The notes under the pieces: model-generated
The model's input: only the letters and a program-made list of their open reading frames with translations
Database searches by the model: none
What the model was told of the DNA's origin: nothing
Position numbers and translations under genes: made by a program
NCBI GenBank assembly: GCA_964483325.1
Contig: CAZAAW010000006.1
Location: forward strand, 75,067 to 139,066
DNA from: CAZAAW01 sp964483325
GTDB lineage: Bacteria > Pseudomonadota > Alphaproteobacteria > Rhizobiales > Kaistiaceae
Reading direction: 5' to 3'
Length of the DNA stretch: 64,000 bases
Shown: positions 8,853 through 17,183 of the stretch, one piece after another
Layout of the letters: each line of letters opens with the position of its first letter
Numbering within the stretch: position 1 is the first letter of the stretch

Positions 8853-8870
8853 ATGCCGGCGGCATTTTTT
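8853..8870 (+). terminator. Short T-tailed hairpin after the secreted protein gene
   Basis: ATGCC-GGC-GGCAT followed by six T. Just upstream (about 8836-8851) a second GC-rich hairpin, CGCCGGG-CA-CCCGGCG, adds stability. Together they separate the secreted protein gene from the groES promoter. Confidence 0.55.
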
Positions 8871-8883
8871 CTGCAGCGCCGGC

Positions 8884-8912
8884 TTGACAGCTTTCCCGGC
8901 CCTTCCTAAATG
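8884..8912 (+). promoter_or_regulatory. groES promoter
   Basis: A consensus -35 TTGACA (8884-8889, with the extended C that alphaproteobacterial sigma-32 prefers) is followed after 16-17 bases by CTAAAT/TAAATG as -10. It lies immediately upstream of the CIRCE element, which would cover the transcript start. Confidence 0.7.
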
Positions 8913-8923
8913 CGCGGCGCTTG

Positions 8924-8950
8924 TTAGCACTCTCTCCAGGCGAGTGCTAA
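8924..8950 (+). promoter_or_regulatory. CIRCE element (HrcA operator)
   Basis: TTAGCACTC, nine bases, GAGTGCTAA: a perfect match to the CIRCE inverted repeat. It places groESL under HrcA repression, with release on heat or misfolding stress. hrcA itself is not in the window. Confidence 0.97.
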
Positions 8951-9004
8951 CGACGGTTCCGGTAAGGCGCCGGTCGGGCGTCGCACAAGAGGAAAGCTAC
9001 CCAG

Positions 9005-9319
9005 ATGAAGTTCCGTCCGTTGCACGACCGGGTGGTCGTTCGCCGTGTCGAATCCGAGGAAAAGACCGCTGGCGGGATCATCATCCCCGACACCGCCAAG
9101 GAGAAGCCGATGGAGGGCGAGGTCGTCGCCGCCGGTCCGGGCTCCTTCAACGACAGGGGCGAGCGCGTCGCCCTCGACGTCAAGGCCGGTGATCGCGTGC
9201 TCTTCGCCAAGTGGTCTGGCAGCGAGGTCAAGATCGACGGCCAGGACTACCTGATCATGAAAGAGTCCGACATCATGGGCGTGATCGAGAAGACGGCTTC
9301 GGGCCGCAAGGCTGCGTAA
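9005..9319 (+). CDS. groES: Co-chaperonin GroES
   Basis: The 104-residue lid subunit that caps GroEL. It begins MKFRPLHDRVVVRRVE and carries the mobile loop region EEKTAGGIIIPDTAKEKPMEG at residues 19-39, followed by GDRVLFAKWSGSEVKIDG and ending KTASGRKAA. The start follows GAGGAAAGC. It is 64 bases upstream of groEL in the same transcript, behind the TTGACA promoter and CIRCE operator. The length is slightly above the usual 95-98 residues because of the short C-terminal tail; nothing else is unusual. Confidence 0.98.
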   Translation: MKFRPLHDRVVVRRVESEEKTAGGIIIPDTAKEKPMEGEVVAAGPGSFNDRGERVALDVKAGDRVLFAKWSGSEVKIDGQDYLIMKESDIMGVIEKTASGRKAA

Positions 9320-9383
9320 CGGTTCCCCCCGGCGCAGCCTTTTTCTTATCCAACGCCATCCACTTTCCGAGGAATAAGGTTCA

Positions 9384-11021
<1,638 letters not shown>

Positions 11022-11043
11022 GGTCCGTTTCCTGCCGATGTTC

Positions 11044-11075
11044 GAAAGGCCGCCTTCGGGCGGCCTTTCTTTTTT
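11044..11075 (+). terminator. groEL rho-independent terminator
   Basis: GAAAGGCCGCC-TTCG-GGCGGCCTTTC with an 11-bp stem, a stable TTCG loop and a run of T. It starts 22 bases past the groEL stop. Confidence 0.95.
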
Positions 11076-11149
11076 GCGGCGCTGACGCTACGAGGCTGCG
11101 AGCTAGTCGGGCGCTCGGCGCCGTCACGGAACTGGCGCCGCCGTCGCCG

Positions 11150-11187
11150 CGTCATGCCTGGGCCTGACCCGGGCATCCACGCGAACA
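11150..11187. repeat. REP-like repeat, single unit (copy 2)
   Basis: One unit of the same family as at 3.5 kb and 58 kb: CGTCATG, hairpin CCTGGG-cctga-CCCGGG, then CATCCACGCGAACA. It sits between groEL and hisS. The open frame in front of hisS that appears to extend its N-terminus is this repeat, which supports the downstream start. Confidence 0.8.
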
Positions 11188-11264
11188 CCGTCGGCGTCGC
11201 AAGGGGCTTCGACGCGTCGCTTTGTCTTGTTCTCTACGGAACTGCCCGGAACCCGATCCAACTG

Positions 11265-12833
11265 ATGACCGACACCACCAACAAACTGAAGGCGCGGCTG
11301 CCACGCGGATTTGTGGATCGCACGGCGGGCGAGATCCGCGCCGCCGACCGCATGCTGGCGACGATCCGCAGCGTCTACGAACGCTACGGCTTCGAGCCGG
11401 TCGAGACGCCGCTGATCGAGTATACCGACGCCCTCGGCAAGTTCCTGCCCGACCTCGACCGGCCGAACGAGGGCGTCTTTTCCTTCCAGGACGACGACGA
11501 GCAGTGGCTGAGCCTGCGCTACGACCTGACGGCGCCGCTCGCCCGCTATGTCGCGGAGAATTTCGACAGGCTGCCGAAGCCGTTCCGCAGCTACCGCGCC
11601 GGCTGGGTGTTCCGCAACGAGAAGCCCGGCCCTGGCCGCTTCCGCCAGTTCATGCAGTTCGACGCCGATACGGTCGGCGCCCGCTCGCCCGCCGCCGATG
11701 CGGAAATCTGCATGATGGCCGCCGATACGCTGGAAGAGCTCGGCATCCAGCGCGGCCAGTATGTGATCAAGGTCAACAGCCGCAAGGTGCTGGACGGCGT
11801 CCTTGAGGCGATCGGCCTTGCCGGCGACGACAGGGCAGGGCAGCGCCTCAGCGTGCTACGGGCGATCGACAAGCTCGACCGGCTGGGCATCGACGGCGTG
11901 CGCGATCTCCTCGGCGCCGGGCGGCGCGACGACAGCGGCGACTTCACCAAGGGCGCCGGGCTGTCCAAAATTCAAACACAGAGTATCTTAAAATACTTTG
12001 ATAAAAATGCCGCCTTTGCTCCGTTGACGGAAGTATCGAACCGTCCTAATGATCAGCATTCGCAACAATACTTAAACGATTTCTTCGTTGGAGATCGTTT
12101 CTTCGATAATTTTCTGGTTTTGAATGATTTTGAGACGAGTGTAGGGTTAAGTTCTGCCGGCCGTGATGGTGTGGATCATCTTAGGGAAATGATCGAGATT
12201 TGTGAGGCCGCCGGTTACGGAAGCAAGCGTGTCCGTATCGACCCGTCGGTGGTGCGCGGCCTCGAATATTATACCGGCGCCGTCTTCGAGGCCGAGCTGC
12301 TGTTCGAGACCGTCAACGACAAGGGCGAGCCGGTCCGCTTCGGCTCGGTCGGCGGCGGCGGCCGCTATGACGGCCTCGTCGGCCGCTTCCGCGGCGACAA
12401 CGTGCCGGCGACCGGCTTTTCCATCGGCGTGTCGCGGCTGATGGCGGCGCTGGCGGCGCTGGAGAGGATCGACGTCGCCGACGTTTCAGGCCCCGTCGTG
12501 GTGCTGGTGATGGACCGGGCGCGCATCGCCGACAGCCAGCGCCTCGTCGGCATGCTGCGGAACGCCGGCATCGCCTCGGAGCTTTATCTCGGGGAGTCCG
12601 GGATGAAGGCCCAGATGAAATATGCGGATCGGCGCAACAGCCCGGCGGTCGTCATCCAGGGCGAGGACGAGCGCAGCCGCGGCGTCGTGCAGATCAAGGA
12701 TCTCGCCCTCGGCAAGATGCTGTCGGCGGCGATCGCCGACAATGCCGTCTGGCGCGAGGAGCGGCCGGGCCAGTTCGAGGTCGCCGAGGCCGACCTGGTG
12801 ACGGCAATCTGCGATCTTCTGGAACGGCAGTAG
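11265..12833 (+). CDS. hisS: Histidyl-tRNA synthetase with an AT-rich in-frame patch
   Basis: Charges tRNA-His with histidine. The 522 residues include class II motif 2 (VFRNEKPGPGRFRQF, about 111-125), the histidine-binding VVRGLEYYTG, and motif 3 with GGGGRYDGL and GFSIGVSRL. It heads hisS-hisZ-hisG, as in many Rhizobiales. Odd feature: from about 11967 to 12215 (residues about 235-318) base composition drops sharply, with rare codons such as TTA, GTA, AGT and AAT, while the frame stays open. The patch encodes KIQTQSILKYFDKN through NDFFVGDRFFDNFLVLNDFE to LREMIEICEAAG. The conserved edges match the family, but the middle seems about 25 residues longer than usual. This is the insertion region that contacts the tRNA acceptor stem. 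Confidence 0.95.
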   Translation: MTDTTNKLKARLPRGFVDRTAGEIRAADRMLATIRSVYERYGFEPVETPLIEYTDALGKFLPDLDRPNEGVFSFQDDDEQWLSLRYDLTAPLARYVAENFDRLPKPFRSYRAGWVFRNEKPGPGRFRQFMQFDADTVGARSPAADAEICMMAADTLEELGIQRGQYVIKVNSRKVLDGVLEAIGLAGDDRAGQRLSVLRAIDKLDRLGIDGVRDLLGAGRRDDSGDFTKGAGLSKIQTQSILKYFDKNAAFAPLTEVSNRPNDQHSQQYLNDFFVGDRFFDNFLVLNDFETSVGLSSAGRDGVDHLREMIEICEAAGYGSKRVRIDPSVVRGLEYYTGAVFEAELLFETVNDKGEPVRFGSVGGGGRYDGLVGRFRGDNVPATGFSIGVSRLMAALAALERIDVADVSGPVVVLVMDRARIADSQRLVGMLRNAGIASELYLGESGMKAQMKYADRRNSPAVVIQGEDERSRGVVQIKDLALGKMLSAAIADNAVWREERPGQFEVAEADLVTAICDLLERQ

Positions 12834-12841
12834 GACGCATC

Positions 12842-13969
12842 ATGATCGCCCCGGCCACCGACCGCCTGTCGGCCTTCCTCGTCAAGTCGGGCTATGACTT
12901 CGTCGAGCCGCCGATCCTGCAGGATGCCGACCTGTTCCTCGATCTCGCCGGCGAGGATCTGCGCCGGCGCCTGTTCCTGACCGCCTCGGCCGACGGCGTC
13001 GAGCTGTGCCTGCGGCCGGACTACACGATCCCGGTCTGCCTGCACCACATCGCCACCGGCCATGCCCTGCGCCGCGCCGCCTATGCCTACCACGGGCCGG
13101 TGTTCCGCCAGCGCGTCGGCGAGACGGGCGAGTTCTACCAGGCCGGCGTCGAATCGATCGGCCGCACCGACCGCGCCGATGCCGATGCCGAGGTGGTGGC
13201 GCTGGCGCTGGAAAGCGTGCGCCTGTTCGGCGTCGACGAGCCGCAGGTGCGCATCGGCGATTCCGCCCTTTTCGGCGCCCTGCTGGAGGCGCTGTCCATC
13301 CCCGAGGTGTGGCGCCGCCGGCTGGCGCGCGCCTTCGGCGATCCGGCGCGCCTCAACGCCCTTGTCGACCGCATGGCGGCCGGCGTTGCCGGCACGGCCC
13401 CGGCCTATGCCGGCTTCCTGGCGGCGCTGGAAGGCGCCGATCCGCGCGCCGCGCGCCAGATCGTCGACGATCTTTTCCGCCTTGCCGGCATTCGCCCGGT
13501 CGGCGGCCGGACGCCGGCCGAGATCGCCGACCGCTTCCTGGAGCAGGCGGCGCTGGCCGCCGGCTCGGGCGTCAGCGACCGTGCCGTCAGCATCCTGCGC
13601 CGCTTCCTGGCGATCACCGGCAGCCCGGCCGAGGCCGTCATGGCGGTCGGTGAACTGGCCGCCGCCGAAGGACTCGATCTCGCCACCGCCATCGTCGCCT
13701 TTGCCGACCGCAACAACGGCCTTGCCGCGCACGGCATCGACCCGGACCAGCTGAGCTTCGCCGCCGATTTCGGCCGCCGCCTCGACTATTACACCGGCTT
13801 CGTCTTCGAGCTGTTCGATCCGGAGCGTTCCACCGTCGGCCCGCTCGCCGGCGGCGGTCGCTACGATCGGCTGCTGTCGCTGATCGTGTCGCGTGACGGC
13901 TCCGCCGAGGACGTGCCGGCGGTCGGCTTCGCGCTGTGGCTCGACCGGCTGGAAGGAGAGCGGCCATGA
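12842..13969 (+). CDS. hisZ: ATP phosphoribosyltransferase regulatory subunit
   Basis: A 375-residue paralogue of the HisRS catalytic core that lacks tRNA charging and binds HisG to form the first, feedback-regulated enzyme of histidine biosynthesis. HisRS-like segments are visible: LRPDYTIPVCLHH, the motif 2 counterpart YHGPVFRQR, GEFYQAGVESIG, DYYTGFVFELFD and the motif 3 counterpart LAGGGRYDRLLS. It begins 8 bases after the hisS stop. Its TGA overlaps an ATG that opens a six-codon reading frame ahead of hisG. HisZ proteins lack the anticodon-binding domain, as here. Confidence 0.95.
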   Translation: MIAPATDRLSAFLVKSGYDFVEPPILQDADLFLDLAGEDLRRRLFLTASADGVELCLRPDYTIPVCLHHIATGHALRRAAYAYHGPVFRQRVGETGEFYQAGVESIGRTDRADADAEVVALALESVRLFGVDEPQVRIGDSALFGALLEALSIPEVWRRRLARAFGDPARLNALVDRMAAGVAGTAPAYAGFLAALEGADPRAARQIVDDLFRLAGIRPVGGRTPAEIADRFLEQAALAAGSGVSDRAVSILRRFLAITGSPAEAVMAVGELAAAEGLDLATAIVAFADRNNGLAAHGIDPDQLSFAADFGRRLDYYTGFVFELFDPERSTVGPLAGGGRYDRLLSLIVSRDGSAEDVPAVGFALWLDRLEGERP

Positions 13970-14004
13970 CAGGACAGCAGTCTTGACGGGAGAGCGGTCA
14001 TGAC
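13955..14004 (+). repeat. Duplicated start region and leader mini-ORF between hisZ and hisG
   Basis: GGAGAGCGGCCATGAC (13955-13970) and GGAGAGCGGTCATGAC (13989-14004) match at 15 of 16 bases. The second copy provides the hisG ribosome binding site and ATG. The first copy holds the hisZ stop and an ATG (13966) that opens MTGQQS-stop, ending 13 bases before the hisG ATG. It probably arose as a short duplication and may couple translation by reinitiation; this is inference. Confidence 0.6.
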
Positions 14005-14965
14005 GAGCCCGCTGATCCTTGCCGTGCCGTCGAAGGGCCGGCTGCAGGAAAACGCCGCCGCCTTCTTCGCCCGCGCCGGGCTCGATCTCGTCCAGGACGG
14101 CGGCGAGCGCGGCTATCGCGGCCGCCTCGACGGCGTCGAGGGGGTCGAGGTGGCCTATCTGTCGGCCGGCGAGATCACCCAGGAGCTTGCCTCCGGCGGC
14201 GTGCATCTCGGCGTCACCGGCCGCGACCTGATCGAGGAGAATATCGACGACTGGGCGTCGCGGGTCGATCTGGTGCTGCCGCTCGGCTTCGGCCATGCCG
14301 ACGTCGTCGTCGCCGTTCCGGAAGCCTGGATCGATGTCGACAGCATGGCTGATCTCGACGACGTGGCGGCCGAATTCCGCCCCCGTCACGGCCGCCGCCT
14401 GCGCGTCGCGACGAAATATATCAACAGCACAAGGCGCTTCTTCGCCAGCCACGGCATCGCCGATTACCGCATCGTCGAGAGCCTCGGCGCCACCGAGGGC
14501 GCCCCGGCCTCCGGCTCGGCCGACCTCATCGTCGACATCACCACCACTGGCGCGACGCTGCGCGCCAATGCGCTGAAGGTGCTGGAGGACGGCGTCATCC
14601 TGCGGTCCGAGGCCCATCTCGTCGCCAGCCTCGGCGCCGGCTGGGGGCCGGAGGCGCTGGCCGGGCTGCGCATCCTCCTCGACCGCATCGAGGCCGAGGC
14701 GGCGGGGCGGGACCTCAGAGAAATCCGCGCCGATGTCGATGCGGCGGCGGTGCGGCCGGCGCTCGACCGCTTCGGCGCCCGCCTGCCGTTCGGCGGCGGT
14801 CCGCGGCCGCTGGTGCTGCACTGCCCGGTGGACGAGGTCGAGGCCTGCGCCGACTGGCTGCGCGACACCGCCGGTGCCGCCCTGGTGACGGTGACGCGGC
14901 TCGACAGGATCTTCTCCGCCACCTGCGACGCCTACGAGAAGCTGGCGCCGCGCCTGACCGGCTAG
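14000..14965 (+). CDS. hisG: ATP phosphoribosyltransferase catalytic subunit
   Basis: Catalyses ATP plus PRPP to phosphoribosyl-ATP, the committed step of histidine synthesis, with HisZ. The 321-residue protein starts LILAVPSKGRLQENAAAFF. It has VTGRDLIEEN, the bilobal domain with VATKYINSTRRFF, and the PRPP-binding loop near SADLIVDITTTGATLRAN (about 171-188). It is longer than the textbook short HisG (about 200-230 residues): about 100 extra residues at the C-terminus include PRPLVLHCPVDEVEACADWL. Similar mid-length HisG forms occur, as I recall, in Bradyrhizobium-type bacteria. Its stop overlaps that of tadA in a shared CTAG. Confidence 0.93.
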   Translation: MTSPLILAVPSKGRLQENAAAFFARAGLDLVQDGGERGYRGRLDGVEGVEVAYLSAGEITQELASGGVHLGVTGRDLIEENIDDWASRVDLVLPLGFGHADVVVAVPEAWIDVDSMADLDDVAAEFRPRHGRRLRVATKYINSTRRFFASHGIADYRIVESLGATEGAPASGSADLIVDITTTGATLRANALKVLEDGVILRSEAHLVASLGAGWGPEALAGLRILLDRIEAEAAGRDLREIRADVDAAAVRPALDRFGARLPFGGGPRPLVLHCPVDEVEACADWLRDTAGAALVTVTRLDRIFSATCDAYEKLAPRLTG

Positions 14966-15453
14966 GCCTGGCCGGCGTCGCGTCGCGCCGCAAAGAAGCG
15001 GCGCAGCAGCGCCCCGGCCTCCGTCTCGCCGATGCCGCCATAGACCTCCGGCGCATGGTGGCAGGTCGGCGCTGCGAAGAAGCGCACGCCGTGGTCGACG
15101 GCGCCGCCCTTCGGGTCAGGCGCGCCATAGACGAGGCGGCGGATGCGCGCCAGGGAGATCGCCCCGGCGCACATCGTGCAGGGCTCCAGCGTCACATGCA
15201 GGTCGCAGCCGATGAGGCGCTCGCTGCCGATCGCCCGGGCGGCGGCGCGCAGCGCCAGGATTTCGGCATGCGCCGTCGGATCGCGGTCGGCGAGGACGCG
15301 GTTGCCGGCCGAGGCGATGACGCGGCCGTCGCGCGACACGACGGCCCCGACCGGCACCTCGCCGAGCCGCGCCGCGGCCCGCGCCTCGTCGAGCGCCAGG
15401 GCCATCAGGTCGGCGGGGCTCTGCAGGGCCTGTCCGGTCTCATCGGCGCGCAT
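14962..15453 (-). CDS. tadA: tRNA-specific adenosine deaminase
   Basis: Converts the wobble adenosine of tRNA-Arg(ACG) to inosine. The 163-residue cytidine-deaminase-fold protein shows the zinc and proton-shuttle motif TAHAEI and the PCTMC cysteines in LEPCTMCAGAISLARI, plus VPVGAVVSRDGRVI. The start ATG follows GGAGAG; the upstream extension lies in the promoter region shared with the divergent pseudouridine synthase. The C-terminal LLRRFFAARR resembles the tRNA-binding tail of the family. The gene is convergent with hisG, with the two stops sharing CTAG. Confidence 0.95.
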   Translation of the reverse strand: MRADETGQALQSPADLMALALDEARAAARLGEVPVGAVVSRDGRVIASAGNRVLADRDPTAHAEILALRAAARAIGSERLIGCDLHVTLEPCTMCAGAISLARIRRLVYGAPDPKGGAVDHGVRFFAAPTCHHAPEVYGGIGETEAGALLRRFFAARRDAGQA

Positions 15454-15541
15454 GGCTCTCCGCCGGGGAAATTCGTCGCGGTGGGGACTGCCACCGCATC
15501 GCTGATGCTCTAGAAAGGCGGCCATAAAAGGCACGGAAATC

Positions 15542-16519
15542 ATGAAGGGCACGGAAAAAAGACAGCGGCAAGCCATCTCGCGTAGCGGCGGCTATGGCGC
15601 CGGCAAGCCCGCCGCCGCGCGCCCTCCTGCCGAGGCAGCGGCCGGGCCGGACGCCGGCGAGCGCATCGCCAAGATTCTGGCGCGCGCCGGCCTTTGCTCG
15701 CGGCGCGAGGCGGAGGCCTGGATCGCCGCCGGGCGGGTGGCGCTCAACGGCACAGTCCTCGCCTCGCCGGCGGTCAATGTCCGCCCCGGCGACAGGATCG
15801 AGGTCGACGGCGAGCCGCTGCCGGAGCGCGAGCGCACGCGGCTGTGGCTCTACCACAAGCCGCGCGGCCTGGTGACGACGGCGCGCGACCCGGAAGGCCG
15901 GCGCACCGTCTTCGACGCATTGCCGAAGGACCTGCCGCGGGTGGTCGCCGTCGGCCGCCTCGACATCAATACCGAAGGCCTCCTGCTGCTGACCAATGAC
16001 GGCGGCCTGGCGCGCGTTCTGGAGCTGCCGGCGACCGGCTGGCTGCGCCGCTACCGGGTGCGCGTCCACGGCACGGTCACCCAGGCGCAGCTCGATACGC
16101 TGCGCGACGGCGTCGCCATTGACGGCGTGCTCTATGGCCCGATCGAGGCGGCGCTGGAGCGCGTCCAGGGCTCCAACGCCTGGCTGCTGATGGGCCTCCG
16201 TGAAGGCAAGAACCGCGAGATCAAGCGCGTTCTCGGCCATCTCGACCTGGAGGTCAGCCGCCTCATCCGCGTGTCCTTCGGCCCCTTCCAGCTCGGCGAC
16301 ATCGCCCCCGGCGAGGTGCGCGAGATCCGCGGCAAGGTGCTGCGCGACCAGCTCGGCGAGCGTCTGGCCGAGGAGGCGGGGGCGGATTTCGCGGCGCCGA
16401 TCCGCGAGGCTGCCGCAAAGGCGGAAGCGCCGGTGCCGCCGAAACGGCCGGCGCCGCCCGGCAAGCCGCGGCCGAAGCCGCATCAGGGCAGGGGGCGCGA
16501 TGCGGATCGTCGGCGGTGA
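15542..16519 (+). CDS. rluB: 23S rRNA pseudouridine synthase, RluB-type
   Basis: Isomerises a uridine in 23S rRNA helix 80 region. The 325 residues contain an S4 RNA-binding domain (about 38-100; GERIAKILARAGLCSRREAEAWI), then the catalytic domain with the family motif VGRLDINTEGLLLLTNDG, whose Asp is the nucleophile, and REGKNREIKRVL. The last 55 residues are a basic proline/lysine/arginine tail without predicted structure, common in alphaproteobacterial members. It overlaps rsmD by 20 bases, so both are translated from one message. RluB, RluE and RluF are hard to separate by eye; RluB is the likeliest. Confidence 0.88.
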   Translation: MKGTEKRQRQAISRSGGYGAGKPAAARPPAEAAAGPDAGERIAKILARAGLCSRREAEAWIAAGRVALNGTVLASPAVNVRPGDRIEVDGEPLPERERTRLWLYHKPRGLVTTARDPEGRRTVFDALPKDLPRVVAVGRLDINTEGLLLLTNDGGLARVLELPATGWLRRYRVRVHGTVTQAQLDTLRDGVAIDGVLYGPIEAALERVQGSNAWLLMGLREGKNREIKRVLGHLDLEVSRLIRVSFGPFQLGDIAPGEVREIRGKVLRDQLGERLAEEAGADFAAPIREAAAKAEAPVPPKRPAPPGKPRPKPHQGRGRDADRRR

Positions 16520-17057
16520 GATGCGCGGCCGGCCGCTGGCGGCGCCGAAGACGCAGGCCATCCGCCCGACCTCCGACCGCCTCCGCGAGACGCTGTTCGA
16601 CATCCTCGCCCACGGCCTCGGCAATCCGGTGCCGGGAGCGCGGGTGCTCGATCTCTTTGCCGGCACCGGCGCCCTCGGCTGCGAGGCGCTGTCGCGCGGC
16701 GCCGCCTATTGCCTGTTCGTCGAGGAAGGCGCCGAGGGCCGGGGCCTGATCCGCACCAATATCGAGGCGCTGGCCCTCACCGGGCGGTCGCGCCTCTTCC
16801 GGCGTGATGCCACAGCCCTCGGGCCGGCCGGCACGGCCGGGACTTTCAGCCTCGTCTTTGCCGATCCGCCCTATGGCAGGGGCCTCGGCGAAAAGGCGCT
16901 CGCCGCGGCGCTGGCGGGCGGCTGGCTGGCGCCGCAGGCGATCTGCGTCCTGGAGGAAGCCGCCGCCAGCGTCATCGCGCCGGTGCCGGGCCTCGCCGAG
17001 CTCGACGCGCGCATTGTCGGCGATTCCAGGCTCGTTTTCTTCGAGAAGGCTGCCTGA
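16500..17057 (+). CDS. rsmD: 16S rRNA (guanine-966-N2)-methyltransferase
   Basis: Methylates G966 of 16S rRNA in the 30S subunit using S-adenosylmethionine. The 185 residues start MRIVGGEMRGRPL, which is the standard N-terminus of the family. They have RPTSDRLRETLFDIL, the SAM-binding loop VLDLFAGTGALGCEALSRGA (about 48-67), and the catalytic FADPPYG. The start lies inside the end of rluB (20-base overlap). The open frame that reads far upstream through rluB is its alternative frame and was ignored. Confidence 0.95.
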   Translation: MRIVGGEMRGRPLAAPKTQAIRPTSDRLRETLFDILAHGLGNPVPGARVLDLFAGTGALGCEALSRGAAYCLFVEEGAEGRGLIRTNIEALALTGRSRLFRRDATALGPAGTAGTFSLVFADPPYGRGLGEKALAAALAGGWLAPQAICVLEEAAASVIAPVPGLAELDARIVGDSRLVFFEKAA

Positions 17058-17058
17058 A

Positions 17059-17076
17059 CGTTACGGCGATGTAACG
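17059..17076. promoter_or_regulatory. Inverted repeat upstream of the M16 protease operon
   Basis: CGTTAC-ggcgat-GTAACG, with 6-base arms, starts right after the rsmD stop and lies about 110 bases before the first M16 protease start. It could be an operator or part of a weak terminator; no T run follows. Confidence 0.35.
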
Positions 17077-17183
17077 GGACAAGCATCGGCTTTGACGGAA
17101 TGATGGTGCAGGATGCCCTGGCGCGGTCCTCCCCACCCGCGCGAGCCTGCCGAATATGCTCACCGCAGCGAGGAGCAATCTCC

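Noticed and set aside
11154..11264. N-terminal extension of HisS
   Set aside because: The extra codons are translated from the REP-like repeat and are not part of the family; ATG 11265 gives the conserved N-terminus.
12584..14821. A 745-codon minus-strand frame opposite hisS-hisZ-hisG
   Set aside because: Shadow frame; three well-conserved histidine genes occupy the other strand.
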